Part shown: positions 1 to 13,300 of the stretch, piece by piece
Numbering within the stretch: position 1 is the stretch's first letter
How the letters are laid out: every line of letters starts with the position of its first letter
Origin: Acanthaster planci
Lineage: Eukaryota; Echinodermata; Asteroidea; Valvatida; Acanthasteridae
Direction: 5' to 3'
DNA length: 60,000 bases
Assembly (NCBI RefSeq): GCF_001949145.1
Contig: NW_019091448.1
Coordinates: forward strand, 777,822 to 837,821
Notes under the pieces: model-generated
What the model was told of the DNA's origin: nothing
The model's input: only the letters and a program-made list of their open reading frames with translations
Databases searched by the model: none
Program-made: the position numbers and the translations under genes

Positions 1-609
1 TACATGTGCGTGTACGTGTATCTACACATTACAAATCCATACTGTTTTTACACATGTACAACATGTACATGTAGGCTATACAAATAAACAGACTTTACCT
101 GCATGGAGCCCGGAAATACATGTGTATCAATATACAAGTACAGGTGCTGGTATACGACCCTCTTCCAGAGCAGGCCAAAGTAAATGTATACTGCATGTAA
201 CCCTGCCAAGATCTTTGAAAGTTTTGCTTTGGTATACCCATGGTGGGTGTACAAAGGAAACCGACTGTAGAATTTCTGTTGAATCTGGGGAATTATTCGG
301 GTCTCAACCACATCTATAAGTTTTCAGTTCTGCTTGAGAGTTGTAATTTCACTTGACAGTAGCTAGTCTAGGTGCACATGCAAGTAATCCATCCAGCATT
401 CAGAAACATTACTCTACACGTACATATACCATTGTCCATGCATTTTCCCTCCAGCACTGCATCTGTGCGTCTATAAATCTGAAACCCCTGCTCATTAAGA
501 TGAGTGTTGCACATGGTAAAAAGAGCAGAAAAAGGCCAGGGAATCCGGCAGGGGAAAGTAAAAACCAGAAGGAAGGAGACAGGTGGGTATGAACGATGTA
601 AACTGTTAC
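1..609. other. DAAM intron (no exon seen)
   Basis: Lies downstream of DAAM exon 3 in transcription. I looked on the minus strand for the next conserved DAAM segment (the KSLLALE coiled stretch and the TQPMRFVTRF block) and did not find it. Contains GTACAT palindromic words (for example 55-74) and nothing else recognisable. Confidence 0.6.
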
Positions 610-678
610 CGTCATCATGGCCTTCAGCTGGTCAAGATAGTAGTCTGGCCACTTGGTTGAATTGGGATCATCTTGTTC
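610..678 (-). CDS. DAAM: DAAM coding exon 3
   Basis: 69 bases, 23 codons, preceded by a TTACCAG acceptor and followed by a GTAACA donor. It encodes [20 protein letters not shown] followed by MMT. Human DAAM1 has QEENKGATSWPEFYIDQLNS at the same place. The core W-P-D/E-[FY]-Y-[IL]-D-Q-L is clear. The donor (609-604) is weaker than average, but reading past it enters unrelated sequence and then stops. The next DAAM exon was not found in bases 1-609 and should lie outside the window. Confidence 0.88.
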
Positions 679-3600
679 CTGGTAATAAATAAGAAATACT
701 TACAGTTACCACACTGTGAAACTTTGGAGGGAGAAAGAGATAAGAAAATGTTATGCTACACTCTGCAGAATGTGGTGTAAGATTACCTCCCTTGTTGATG
801 TGGGTACAGTTTTGACAACTTACATCAATGATCAAGGTGCAGACAATTGATGTTTGGACCAATGTTGGCCAAACCTCGACTTGTTAGTTGAGCATGGGCT
901 GCATGAGCAAATTTTGAGGGTGAACAGTGAATGACCAGTTTAAGTGTCTTCCTCCTTGTGTAAACCATTTTAATACCAATGCCCTAATAAATTTGATTAT
1001 TCTTACTGCATTGAATTCTTCCTCTCAAAAAAAAACCATGAAGCAGTTCTATTTCAAACAGAAATCCACGTAGTTTGGGCACATGACTGAACTTTCTAGA
1101 GCTTTCTTGGCCCAAACCAGATCACCTGCCCCCAAAACTCATTAGTTTGTATAACCCTTTGCATAAAATTCAAACATCTCTGTTAAAATGCTTTAATTAC
1201 AATGGGTCCAGAGACAGAATATACAGCATACCACTGTTGACCTTAAAAGGCCAGGTTTTGCACATACAAGTATATTAAATATGTACATGAGTATATATTT
1301 AAACATGTATCATAATTTACTGTTCTGATTACGTGGAAGTGTATACATGTCACACGTACATGTACAATAACACCGTCACCAATTTTGCAACAGCAATGTG
1401 GTCTGTTTTTGCTTTCATAATGCTGGCAAACCCCTCGTATCCTGTTATGAAATATATTATCCCAATGGCATTTTATCATTATTTTTCACCCCTCGAACCA
1501 TCTGTTTTTTCCCAACTCTCTCTAGGTGTTTGCGGGAGTCTAACGTCCTTGGGAAATAACCTGCTTCTTACGAAAACAGCCTAGGGTTTTGACAGACACA
1601 CCCAGGTCAAGATGATAACCTCACAAGGCAGAATCACACAAGTTAAAGTCATAGGGGAACCAGCATACACGTACATGTACTTGCACCATACTTAAAAGTA
1701 CAGGTACATGTAGAATGACCAAGAACAGTATATAAGTCTATGACCTGTAGAAGTGTGTTATCATCTGCACTAGTAAGCAATTGACATGTAACATACTGTT
1801 TATTTGCTTATGCTAACGTGGCACATACATTTCATAAGAGACAAGCAGAAATGTATTCGCTTTAGCAGCTTTGCAAATCTGGGCTAAGAGGATTGCTCTT
1901 ACTCCCATGATACAACCCAGGGCCTCAGTGGCACGCTATACATGTATGTACATGTACATGAACAGACAGAACATACATACATGTACCACTTGTATTAATA
2001 TAAAAAATGACCAACTTTCATCTCATTGATGCATGCATCAGTCCTTCATTTTATGCGTTCTTCCTAATGAACCATTCTCGGGCGAAAAATTTGTCATGAG
2101 ACCCACAACAAATGAGAAAACCATGATGTACCCCTACAAAGCTGAAATAGGGCCAGGGCCAAAGGCACACACATGCCAGTTTCCCATCTGTCACTGCAGG
2201 CCCCAATAATGGGTGTCCATGTACATGTGTAGTTTGCCTGTTCCAATAACAACATCGGCAGGTGTTGATGAATGGGCAAGGGTACTCTCAGCGCCAGACC
2301 CCTGGGAGATCACCTGTGAAGGGCCCACTCCCTCCATGAGTTGTGGTTGCAGGGGCCCAACATTAAAAAAAGGGGGGCCAGGGGATAACAGGCAGTGTCA
2401 GCCTTGAAGGGAAGGTTTTGGCAACAGCAACATTTTTACTGTTGCCATTATAACATCAGTAACTGTATGCAATACAGAAGCTGGCTTCACAGCTGAGACA
2501 TTCCATCACCTCAATGCGCATGCACATTACAACAAAGAGGTTTTAATCAAGAGAAACTTGCATCAAATGCTTAATGAGTAATCTTACAAAAAACTTCACT
2601 TGCTTCAGTAATTATTTGCCAATGAGCGTGCGGTCCTGCAAGAACCGGAAGCAGAATTTCCCAGGCACCTTCAAATGTTTCAGCTGGATAGGACGTTGAG
2701 AAAAACTGTCTCTCGCAAGCTTTAATGTTTACAAATCAATCACTTTGATTTGTTGACGGCAAAAGCGAACTCATCAAGTGTTTGTGCTGGATGGGCTGCA
2801 GCACGCATGTACATAAAATAAATGTCAAGCATTGCAGGTAAATGTAGCGCACATCCGTCAGCTGTCAACCCCCCCCCAAAAAAAAACCAACCCATAAGGA
2901 AAGTGGCAGAAGTATGGGGTAACAGGCACTGCGAGGGGAGCTACATGTACCTCAAACAGTAACAAAAAAAGTGTACTAAAGTGGCCAGATCATGTAAAAG
3001 CCGTACAAGTTAGAGGGACCGACATTTCGATTCCTATGGTAGCAAAACTTCACACTGTAACAATGCCTGAAGAAAACCTACTTCCTTCCCCCTTCCCCCC
3101 AAAAACAAAAAATCCGCACCAAAGCTAATGAAAAGTAAACGGAATAGGTGCATGCCTCCGTGTACATGGTACATTTGTGGTGGAAGTCAGAATATGACAA
3201 CTTTGGGGAAAAGTTTTCAATCACCAGTAATTACACACTGGAGTAGTTCCTTTTCAGCTGGGGAGACAGGCTCCAGCTTGATGAGTGGTACTTGTTGATA
3301 TTTTCCCACGATCCATTTTACACATGCAGGATTTTCATCCCTACTGTGTGATATGCCACTTAAGGAAAAAAAAAAAGGTACTTTAACCCACATTCTACAT
3401 GTAAGGTTCAGATGGGAGACGTGCTTTCAGGCTTGACATTTTGACCAGAAAACTCATTTCCAAGGAATTTTTTAATGTGAACCTTATAAGGGTGGGGGGA
3501 CAAAGCCTGTAGGATTTTCATATATACATGTACGTAATACATGTACAATATGTGGCATACATTACATGTACCGGTACATGTACAGTGTAAGCCACCGATC

Positions 3601-6600
3601 CTCAATCAGGTTTACAAATTAATGACAAAACCACACTAGATCCTGTCTGGAAATGGAAATGTCTACTTCGACTTACGCCGTGCATGTACATGTACACGTA
3701 CTGTGGAAATGCCTAAGGTAGTAGGCTGACCTTTTAACTTCGACCTTCAACATTTCCAGGAGCTGTCACAATTCCATTTCGATTGTGCTACTTTTAATTC
3801 CCACCCACAATTTCTAATCTGCCCATCCAAGAAATAAATCATTTGACAAGGAAGGATGTCTCCCTTCCCTTAAGTGTCAAACCAAAGTGGCCACTGACAT
3901 TGCAAGAAATTGCCACGTTGATGCAGATCAGCATAATTAGAAAGCCTTACCATGTTATCTTCAAGGCCGACAACTTGACATTTTACAGAGCTTGTATCAA
4001 ATTATTTCTAGGCCAAGTCCTTTTAAATTCAATTTCAGCTCACTTAAACTTCACATCGGTGTGCTTAGAAGGGAGCCAAATCAATTAACACATATTGCAG
4101 GTAGCTTGGTTTTGATATTTGTAAACAGTAATAAAAATTCAAAAAAATGTAGATATAACTGACAGCCAGCTCATTCATTCAACACTCAAATCATTTGGAA
4201 AAGAGTAAATAAGGAGACAAATTTGTTTAAACTAGTGATCAGATCCATGCACTGGGGAGACCCAAGGATTTACTGAATGGGATGACAAAGTAAACCTGCA
4301 TGTAATCTGCCATGAGCACAAGCATCCCCTTATCCACTTCAAAGAGCTGTGTTGGTTAGGAGTGTTCATTTTGTTGGTGGCGATGCCACAGAAATGGGTG
4401 CATNCATTCCAGCTCCAGTGAAGTTCAGTCCCAACCAAAGGAGCCCTGTTACAAAGAAAATTGTACCCTCTATTGGTCCAACTTGGGGCTCATAAAAACT
4501 TCACCATATAGTACGTGTACACGCACACTGTGCATGAACCATGCAGCTATACAAATGAACTCCTAAAGAGATATGCCTTAAATTTTCAATGTTGAGGAAA
4601 TCAAATTCTACATGTACATGAAAGCTTATGTGGCTGAACAGGCAGATGTTTATCTCTGGTTTCCTTGGCACAAAACCAAGAATATCCTGGTTCTCCCCAG
4701 ACAAGTCGCAAGTCCATGTCAGGCTGTTCACAAGCTAATGCTGGTCCCTACTCATACTCCTGGATAGAGAAGGTGACATAGGGGTAAACGCAGCTTGTCC
4801 AACAACATACTGTGCATGTAGAGCCAGGAGATGCATGTGAGCCCTGTACCCTCGATCATGATTTACCGTACCGGTACACACAATAACCAGCACATGTGCT
4901 GCAAGTCACACTTCCCAAAAGTCACAGAAACTTGATGAATGGTCATCGCTGTTCAGAAACTCTTGGCATGAAATGAAAGGCTTTCAACCAATGCAAGCAG
5001 CTAGCTATACGAGTACACTGTGCCTTGAATGGTGCCCAGTACAACCATGTGCGCAATGCATGTAGCCACGGCAATTTGATTTTGAAATGTCAGCGAATCT
5101 GTGCACTGGCTGCATGGAAGGTCTTTGTAATTATTGCTAGTCATGCGGGTAGACCAATGTGCCTAGCAAATCCTGCCAATTGGCATTCTCTCCACTTCCC
5201 GGTTGTTACATGCATACATGTGGCTTCCTCAGTATGTCGCGCGTTTGGCAGGCAAGCCTCTATGTTTTAACAGAAATATCCTGTCTTCCTCAGATGATTG
5301 CCAAGACGACTATGGGGTCATTCATTTATTCTATTTTCATCAAGTTCATAAGCAACTAATTGCCTGGACCCAACAACACTATCTGAAGAAGACCAGAGCC
5401 TCTACCGCTGATCTTTGTCAATGTGGAATTAAACAGACAGAACACGTAACTGCTGCCTTGTTGTCGTTGCAGCTCCCTATGTGGTCCTACAGTACGTGTA
5501 AAGTGCATGTCGCGATACATGAACAAACGAGCGTACAACCTACAAAACATCTTCCTTTGCTCTTCCCTCACCCTCCACCTCCAAGGACAGTACTCAACTA
5601 AGAATGGCCAGTCGTCAAATGTCACAGTTTTTGAAAAGCATGCACAGGCCGACAGCCACCGCCCGCTAGGCCCTGGTGGATGTTCTGTAGACTCGGACAA
5701 ACGCTAAAAAAAAAGGATGATCCCTACCATCATTAACATGTCCTTCGGGTAGTCAGTTGAAGCATACAAAAATGACTAATGAATGCCTAATTCTTAACAT
5801 AGGAAAGGTTTCAGTACAGATCCAACCCAAGTGACAAAAGAAAAGTAAGGAAATTTTAGCATATGTAATCCTACACTTCTGAAACATGTGCACAATACAT
5901 GTACGTACATTAATCAATTTTCTGAAGGCCTGATTTTCGGAGGCATTTGCAAGGCTGTGGATAATTAGATATTCAGGTGCATGTACATGTAAATGTATTT
6001 TGGAAAGTGGACAAGTGCCCTCTTCTGGGAAACTACCAAATTGTGACAAATCCTTGAGAAATGATGCTCAGTAAAGCAAGGACCAAGAATTTTGATGGGG
6101 AAGCAATAAGATTCCCCTTTTCATTTAAGACTGACTGTACATGTATGCCAATTTGTATTTCAACCTGGACGCAGCAGCTTCATTACCTAATATGGACATT
6201 TGCTATTTTGTTGCTGGCCCCCGGGTTCACCAAGAAAAAAAAAGGCGGCCGCCGCAACCAATCAGTATGATATACATGCAAGATTGGCTGTTCCAGCCAC
6301 ACACCACATATAACTGATGAAAAACTACCCTCCTCCGTCTACCTTCATACTGTTCGACACATAGGATCTAGAGTATGGTACATTAAAGGAAGGCTTCGGG
6401 GCTCAAAAGGAACTCAAGAGAACATTTTTCATAACCGTATTTCAACCTACACGTTCGGTAGCATCTCCACAAAAAACATACAGACACTGGCCCCTTGTGT
6501 GACCAAAAGGACCTACATGTACATGTAGGGGATACAATCTGTTAGGCTTCTGATAAAAAAAAAAACAGACACAACTGTACTTCTACACAATCCTACAGTG

Positions 6601-8358
6601 CATTATTGTAATTTCTGAAAAATGTCAGGAAAATATGTCGCAAAATCTATCCCCCAAAGCACCACAGACTCCCCAAGAAATAAAATATGCCAATTAAGCA
6701 TCATATAGAAATGACATTTTATTTATTAATTCTAGCACAGTCACGGCAGCCTCAGGGCCAAGGTGGAGGCTTGCAATTAACACTTGCACGGCATTTTGTT
6801 TTCTAGATCTCTGCAGTCACTGGCAGACCTTTAAGAGATCTCCTCCGTCCCCCCAAAAATAGCAACGAACGGAAGAGATTCATCCCAAGTCATCCCTGAG
6901 GGACCAGATGAAAATTCCTGGCGCACAGATCATAACATCAGCCGGCCTAGTCATTCATGTTCCAAAAGAGGCATGACCATGATGTTGACTCTGTCTCTCA
7001 ATGGAGACAGGCCCTGGAATTGCATGCAGTGATTAAGCCAGAGATGATGATTTGTCCCCAAGAGAATACATCCTGTTGGGTCCATAATGACTACCATGTG
7101 GCTTGGGCGGCTTCCACTGCCAACGATTCATTTTCCCCAGAGATTTTTCTGGAAGTCTTCCTTCCCAAAGTCCACCAGAAGAAGGATCTTCCAGATTCCA
7201 GGACCCCCATGCCACACGCTGACTCCGTTGTCAATTGCAGCGATCGGGTAAAATTAACTGGCTGTATGGATTTAGTGAGATGAGGAGTCTTCTCTTCAAA
7301 ATTACAAGACACTTGAAGGTGATGAAGCTTCAAAGTCTGCTGTCAAAGTCCAGTGAGATATTCTGCTCCGTGGCTCCGATGGAGGACAACTATCTAACAA
7401 TAATAATCGTACAGCAAAATCGCCTTGTCCCAGATTACTTACTTTCTTTTTGCTGCAATAAATCTGCCACTTCTTCTCTGGGGACAAGCTGAACATTCGT
7501 TCTCTGTGGAGGGCAGGGAGATCCAACTCATCCTGAAATTAACAAAATTAGAGGAATAAAAAGCTTGGAGATGGGATCAGTGTTTAACATGTGCATGTCC
7601 CAAGAAAACTTGCCCCTTAGTTTATCCAGATTTACTCTGGTTTATTTTCCTCATATTTACCAATTCATCAACTTCGGAATAAGAACACCATTGTCAGAAT
7701 AGACCCCAGCATAAAAACTGTGAGAAAGTCTGACTTGGAAATACCCCTCCCCCCAAAAAAAGAGAAACACTATCCACATGTGCTCTTCATTCGGCTCAAA
7801 AAAGAGAAGAAAACCTCACTAACAACAAAGTCTTTGACATGTTTGTAAAAGTGCAGTTTCTATGTCAATAAAGACTAATTGTAACCCATTTGTTTTTGGT
7901 GTTTTTTCTTTTATTACACGTCTCTAAACAACTTATGCACAATTGAAATTGTGCAGCTTTCAAAACTTTTACCTGCATCATTGTAAGACTACGGCAAACT
8001 GTGTGGAAAGTGCCAGGTGAATGTACAATTAAATGTATATCAAAATGAAAGCTAAGATTGTTCATTCTGCAGCAAACATCTAACACATGAAGAAGTGAGC
8101 TGTTCATGTATGAACATTAACTGTACAATGTTCATGTAAGACTAACTTTGTGGGATCTGGTCAATATTGTAAGACCTGGGAAAAACCTACCACAAGTTCC
8201 ACAAACATCAAGTTGAGCTCTTCCAGCGGTGGCATGGGGTCAGCGACCTCCATGGGGTGGAGGACCATCCCATTGTCCACATCGTAGGTGATGTGCGGCG
8301 TCTCATCCCCGCCTCCAAAGCACCCACACAGGAGCCCGCCCCCTCTCTTCCGAGGCAT
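610..8358 (-). CDS. DAAM: DAAM-family formin, N-terminal part (runs off left edge)
   Basis: Seen: three minus-strand exons (8358-8191, 7532-7443, 678-610), all joining in phase 0, give 109 residues. The protein starts MPRKRGGG and contains [11 protein letters not shown], then [14 protein letters not shown], then [12 protein letters not shown], then [10 protein letters not shown]. These line up in order with the start of vertebrate DAAM1/2. Known: DAAM proteins are Dishevelled- and Rho-binding diaphanous-related formins that nucleate actin filaments in planar cell polarity signalling. Their N terminus is the GTPase-binding/FH3 region. Only the start of that region is present; the rest of the GBD/FH3, the FH1, FH2 and DAD parts would lie left of base 1. 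Introns are 658 bp and 6764 bp. Whether this is a single ancestral DAAM or a DAAM1/DAAM2 type cannot be told from 109 residues. The family call is firm. Confidence 0.93.
679..7442. other. DAAM intron between coding exons 3 and 2
   Basis: 6.76 kb with no additional DAAM-like exon. It holds frequent GTACAT/ACATGT words (for example 1936-1985 and 3529-3590), short homopolymers, and an N at 4404. The longest open frames, such as 6957-7283 plus, have no recognisable motif and look like chance openings. Confidence 0.6.
7443..7532 (-). CDS. DAAM: DAAM coding exon 2 (start of GTPase-binding domain)
   Basis: 90 bases, 30 codons, between a TTTCAG acceptor and a GTAAGT donor. It encodes [14 protein letters not shown] then [16 protein letters not shown]. 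The segment [12 protein letters not shown] is identical to human DAAM1. This is the beginning of the Drf_GBD region that binds Rho GTPase and the autoinhibitory domain. Both exon ends are in phase 0. Confidence 0.95.
7533..8190. other. DAAM intron between coding exons 2 and 1
   Basis: 658 bases bounded by a GTAGGT donor and a TTTCAG acceptor on the minus strand. A-rich, with almost none of the ACATGT words seen elsewhere. Nothing else seen. Confidence 0.7.
8191..8358 (-). CDS. DAAM: DAAM coding exon 1 (start codon exon)
   Basis: 168 bases, 56 codons, from ATG at 8358 to a GTAGGT donor (8190-8185). The peptide starts [17 protein letters not shown] and ends [10 protein letters not shown], matching the DAAM1 N terminus (MAPRKRGG... 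to MFSELV). The reading frame stays open upstream of 8358, but no earlier ATG lies in it before the likely splice acceptor at 8445-8444. Homology also begins at this methionine, so 8358 is the chosen start. The plus-strand ORFs overlapping here are antisense shadows. Confidence 0.93.
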
Positions 8359-8443
8359 TGTATGTGGCGGCACTCCGCAAACTCGACAAAACGCACTCAA
8401 CGAAGTCAACCGGAGGGGGCTATTCCAAGTATGTCAGAGGCAT
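8359..8443 (-). other. Putative DAAM 5' leader segment with a 7-codon uORF
   Basis: On the minus strand CTCCCAACTGCAG ends at 8444 and makes a plausible splice acceptor, so the start-codon exon probably begins at 8443. The first three bases are an ATG opening a short upstream ORF (8443-8420, MPLTYLE then TAG), well before the DAAM ATG. This implies at least one further 5' noncoding exon at higher coordinates. The acceptor is inferred from sequence only. Confidence 0.5.
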
Positions 8444-9175
8444 CTGCAGTTGGGAGATAGGGGAGAAAACAAATCTCTTTAGCAGCGATAACAAGCTTGG
8501 GGTGGAAGAATGGAGATCACGGTGCTGTTTGCATAAGCTTGTGATAACATTTTTTCAAAGATTACACAGGCTTTGTCCCAGGGCTACCACTGTATTATAA
8601 ATACATGTACTGTATGTTGCTTCACAGTTCCACCCTCTCCCCTTGAAAGCTGGAGTTCAAAGAATTTCTTATTGGTTTACACCACAGGGAAGGATTCTAC
8701 ACGTACATTGTAATGTCAGGAAGTTCTAAGCAAAAATGATGTTACAATGAAACTTATCATTGGAAAACCACATTTCTTGAACTGTCATGTAATAGAGACA
8801 TTCTGTATGAAAAACAAAACTCTAGAAACTATGACACTATTTGGCATCTGCTCAGTATGCAAAACTACCAATTTTTGGTTTTGTTTGATATTTCTCATCA
8901 CAGATGTACGTGCATTCATGGAATAACGTGCTGGCCCACATCAAACTATCGAAAGTATGCACAATAAAAAAGGTCACCAAACCCTCTAGCAGTAGCAGTG
9001 CACGTGCACAACAGTCCCATATTTACATCATATCAAAAAACTGTGTACAACTTTGATTACAAATAACATAACAGTTTCTAACACTGCATGCATGTACCAT
9101 GTACCATGTAGGTACCGTATGGCCTGTCCAAATATGGTTCAAGAGTGTGGAACGGATATCGTAATGCCTTAAATA

Positions 9176-9319
9176 GAGTACCGAAGTGAATACGTCACGC
9201 ACACAATTAGTGTGTAAAAGGAATTCGCGCGAGAACTGGTGCGTGAACCAACACGCGCGCGTACTCCATTCGTTTGCACTGCACTTTCTGGTTCACAGTG
9301 ATGTCACACTTCGGTACTC
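9176..9319. mobile_element. 144-bp MITE-like element, TA target duplication
   Basis: Terminal inverted repeat GAGTACCGAAGTG (13 bases, perfect) continuing imperfectly to TACGTCAC. It is flanked by TA (9174-9175 and 9320-9321) and has a CpG-rich interior. The TA duplication and small size fit a Tc1/mariner-type nonautonomous element. No coding capacity. Confidence 0.7.
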
Positions 9320-10003
9320 TAAAATATGAACATCAGAAGAATAGTGAAAATACAACAGCTATGATCAGCAAGTTTCTAGACTTTTATTTCATTCGTGTAC
9401 TGAAATAAAATGTCTGGTTCCTGATATCAGTCGCCATGGTAGCCAAGTGGCAAATGTTGGCCACAATGCTGAGCAACTGGTTGAGAAAAAGTGTATATTT
9501 GGCACTGCATTTGTAATCACGTGGCTGCAGAAGTGCACATTTATCTGATATCTATGATTTAAAATTTGCAAGCTGAACCCTAAATGTGCATGCACACCCA
9601 TGGATATTCGCACTCTCCAATAACAAGCGCAAATCACTCAACTGGAAAGGCACAGACGTGGCTGATCCAATCCAGTCATACCTACTATTACTGGATTACC
9701 AGGACCGCCAATTAGGAAATTTGATTCCGCGCAAGAAAAATTATCATACCCTGAATACTATCAAGTGGCCTAGCTGTACCAGATGGCTCTGGTAGACTTC
9801 GGTGGTGAAGGTAACACTCAATGCATTTAGCTACTCACATACATTGCAACCTGATAAATGTATGGGAAGAGTGCAGTACCCTGCTGACAGAATGCCAAAT
9901 TTTGTTGCATACACTATAATACCGTTTATTAAGCAAATGTGAATAAATGTATACACCTGCTGTTCATCCTCAGAGGATTAGGATGTGTATGCTGATTAAA
10001 ACC

Positions 10004-10312
10004 CTCCTATGCTGAAGTCATTCTTTGGGTCACTTGGTAAACACCTCAAAGAAGCACAGCTGTGTCGTGTTGTGCACTGCACCAACAGTCCCTCACAGGA
10101 ATATAAGCCTGCACTTTTGTGCTGCCCAACAACTGTGCTTCACTGTTTCATGTGCATAATTGTGCAGTAAACCNCTGGGTCATTTTGTGCTGACAACTTA
10201 CTGCCTACACAGTGAACCTGTGCATGTTTGTGTTCCATATAGAAAACACATGCTCACCAGTGACTGTGGGCGCTCGTGCATATTTGTGTTGTAAAACCAA
10301 AGGAGGGTTAAT
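10004..10312. repeat. Possible short-TIR element, ends CCCTCCT/AGGAGGG
   Basis: ATTAAAACCCTCCT near 10004-10017 faces AGGAGGGTTAAT near 10300-10311. The interior is rich in TGTGC/GCACA words and contains an N at 10174. Only about 9-11 matching terminal bases, so tentative. Confidence 0.3.
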
Positions 10313-13300
10313 GACTACAAGTACATGTAGGAACAGTGCATGTACATGCAACTTTGATACCGACTACCAGCAAGCATTGTGAATACATTGTCTTTTAAGT
10401 GATATTAAAAAAATACCGGTACCCAGTACATTTAAGTTCATGTCATCCACCATCGAGTCCTACAGGTTTTTGGTACTGTACAGTGAACCCTACTGGTACC
10501 TTAGCTCAACTGATTTCAGAGTAGACAGGCTACCCCTGGTCAACACTTGAGTCACAAAACCATTTTTAGAGTGGGCTATTACGCAGGTAGTCGTGTTCTT
10601 AGTGACATTCATGCACCATGTTCACACTGTTTGATGAGGATGCTCAGCTATACTGCATACATGTCCATGCACCCGGTAAGTACACGTACGTGTACATGAA
10701 GCCTAGCATTGAAGTGCCTTCTTGTTCATTCCAAAACACTACAGACAAATCTGACGACCAAAATTAGAAGCCATTAGTACGGGGCCATGCGGTGTGCGCA
10801 TGTGAAATTCCTCCTTGACCAACAGGCAGTAGTCAATTGCCGAAGTGCGCATGCGCGATCAGGTTGAGACAGCTGCATGAGTGCACCTGGCCCCTTGGCA
10901 TGGCATCTCATCCGATTTGTCTATACCGGTAACTCAAAATTTAAATTATGTGTTCACATGTATGCTCTTACATGTAGTAATATGCGTGGGTATATGTACA
11001 TGTAGGCTTACATGTTAAAAAATGATGTACATGTATGCATATTATACAGCATTAATGTACATACTATGTATGTACATGTACCCATACATGTGTGTACTAT
11101 TGATAAAATACATGTACCCATTTGTGCAGTATGTGTGTAAACAATGCAATTTACAGTGTTATTTAATAGCCCATACAATTCAAAGCTAAGCTTGACTGAA
11201 AAAAGAAACAGGTGTTGTGAAATTGACCCTGGAAATTGACAGCCATTAGGCTTTACTACATATACATGTAGGTCAAGGTTACCACTTGGAGTGTACAGTG
11301 TACATGCAGGTACTCCAGTAAGTATAACACTAACAGCACCACAACATGCCGTTAGCCGGTGTCACTCAAAACCACAATTCAATCACTGCCATGGGATCCA
11401 ACACAAAAGCAAAGTCCTGTGGTTGTAATCGCTTGATCCCAAACATTTCAAGCATGCACTTCAGTGTGGTCAGGTAATATTATGATATGTCCTTGTCACC
11501 GGAAGAACATTTCTAAGCAGTGAGACCAGGAAGTCTGGGCAAACTTTACCAGTGGCAATGAAGAAAGCATGAAAGACCTCTGCCAGCTTGTGAGTTAATG
11601 TGGTACAATACAGCAGCTACCAAACCATAATCTCAAACACCTGCTGATCAGGTCCCTCTAAAGGACCTGATGTAGTCAATTACACACATGTACGATGTAT
11701 ATTTGCAGATGCATTGCAGTTTGAGAGCATGTCCATGCACAGCAAAGCACCTACATGTACCAGTACTTGAATGTGCAATGTACTGTACAGTATGTATCGC
11801 ATTTTGATTTAATCACTGTGTCACAAGCAAGAATATTGAATCCATACATGTTCATACATGTACTAGTACATGTAGTATAGTACCAGCACGGTTCATGTAC
11901 ATGTACATTGCATCCAGAAGTGCACAAACTGCCCCATTCAAATCACATGTATATAATTTGTACACTATGTGTGGTACAGTATTTCTATAAACTTGTGTAT
12001 ACTGCATCTCAAACACAGAACCAAGGCCAGAAAGACTCCCCAGTGGGCTACAAGGACACTGTACATGTACTTGTACAATCTCCTGCAACCCCCCAAGGAG
12101 AAAAATAGCAGTTAGTCATTAATACCAAAGCTGAAAGACAAACATACACCACAACTGATGCTGCTGTATCATTTCCAATAAACACATCTGCGGTAAGATA
12201 TAGACGCCAACATATTTTTTCCAGCACCGACCGTCCTCTGGCCGGGCTCACTGCAGCGTGAAATCAAAGGCACCTGGTCCAAAAGGGAAATGCGTCAAAG
12301 TCTTCAGCCTCCTTCCAGTGAAGGTAGTGTGGAAATAATAATGGGGGAATAACATGAGGCAAACAAGGTGTGAAGGGCCTTTTTGAATGAGAAAGCCGCT
12401 TTCCACAAAAGGACACCCGGCACAAACACCAAGAAGTACACACAGAGTGGGCCTGCACGTTCTTTCGTCCGTGCATATGATGTAGGAAGAGAGGCACCCT
12501 ACGCACTGCATGATACATGTACAAGTATTCTCTAAAGGAACCAGTCCACATGAGTACAATCAACACTTTGTTCGTTTACAGCTTATTCCTAAGTCCACAA
12601 AAATCACAAATAATTAGTGACACAGCAAAGTCAACAAAACACATAATTCATACTGTTGGTATTACTAAAAAGAAATTGCAGAGAGTAGGCCTCAGGAACA
12701 ATGTCTTTTGTTGGGAAAGCTGGAACTGTATTGTGGGGACAAATGTGTTTGGTCCCCTGGTCCCTGTAATGTTTCAACATAATAGCCGTAATCCCCTTGA
12801 ATTGTTACCAAGTAAGTGTGTTCACTTCACACTAAGAAAGCCACAGGAAAATCAGCAAAATATATGTACAAAAATAAAGTTCCCCCTTTTTAAGAGTTGT
12901 AAATTTCAAATGGATTTGGTGACTGCCAGCCATCATTATAGAGGTTGGACATGGTACACACATCCTGTGGAGGTGTGATTGAAATTCACAGTGTACACAG
13001 GTAAAATATATAGAGCTTCAAGGTTAAACACTAAACAATTAGTATTCCCATTTATTTTTTCAAAGGACAGGTGCATGGCTGCATGTGGCAGGTGATAAAC
13101 TCATGTCACACAATGACAGCTGGCTGAAGGCCTGCACCTACGGGTACATGTACATCAGCTGAAAGTTGGACCTGAAATTTTACAGCAGACAGGAAAAAGT
13201 ACCCTTGTACCATGCTTGTACTTTCTACCTACATCTACATGTAGGCTTCTTGGTCATTACCACCGCAAACCTCCTCAGGCTGATTTATTCCATCAGTATC

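Noticed and set aside
8257-8460. Plus-strand frames at 8257-8482
   Set aside because: Antisense shadows of the DAAM start-codon exon, which has clear homology on the minus strand.
10741-10926. Possible element with ends AGACAAATC
   Set aside because: Only about 9 terminal bases match and the TA flanks are offset, so it is not separable from chance.
12517-12978. 153-codon plus-strand open frame
   Set aside because: No recognisable motif or splice-bounded homology; overlaps an equally open minus-strand frame at its start; AT-rich intronic sequence can give such a length by chance.
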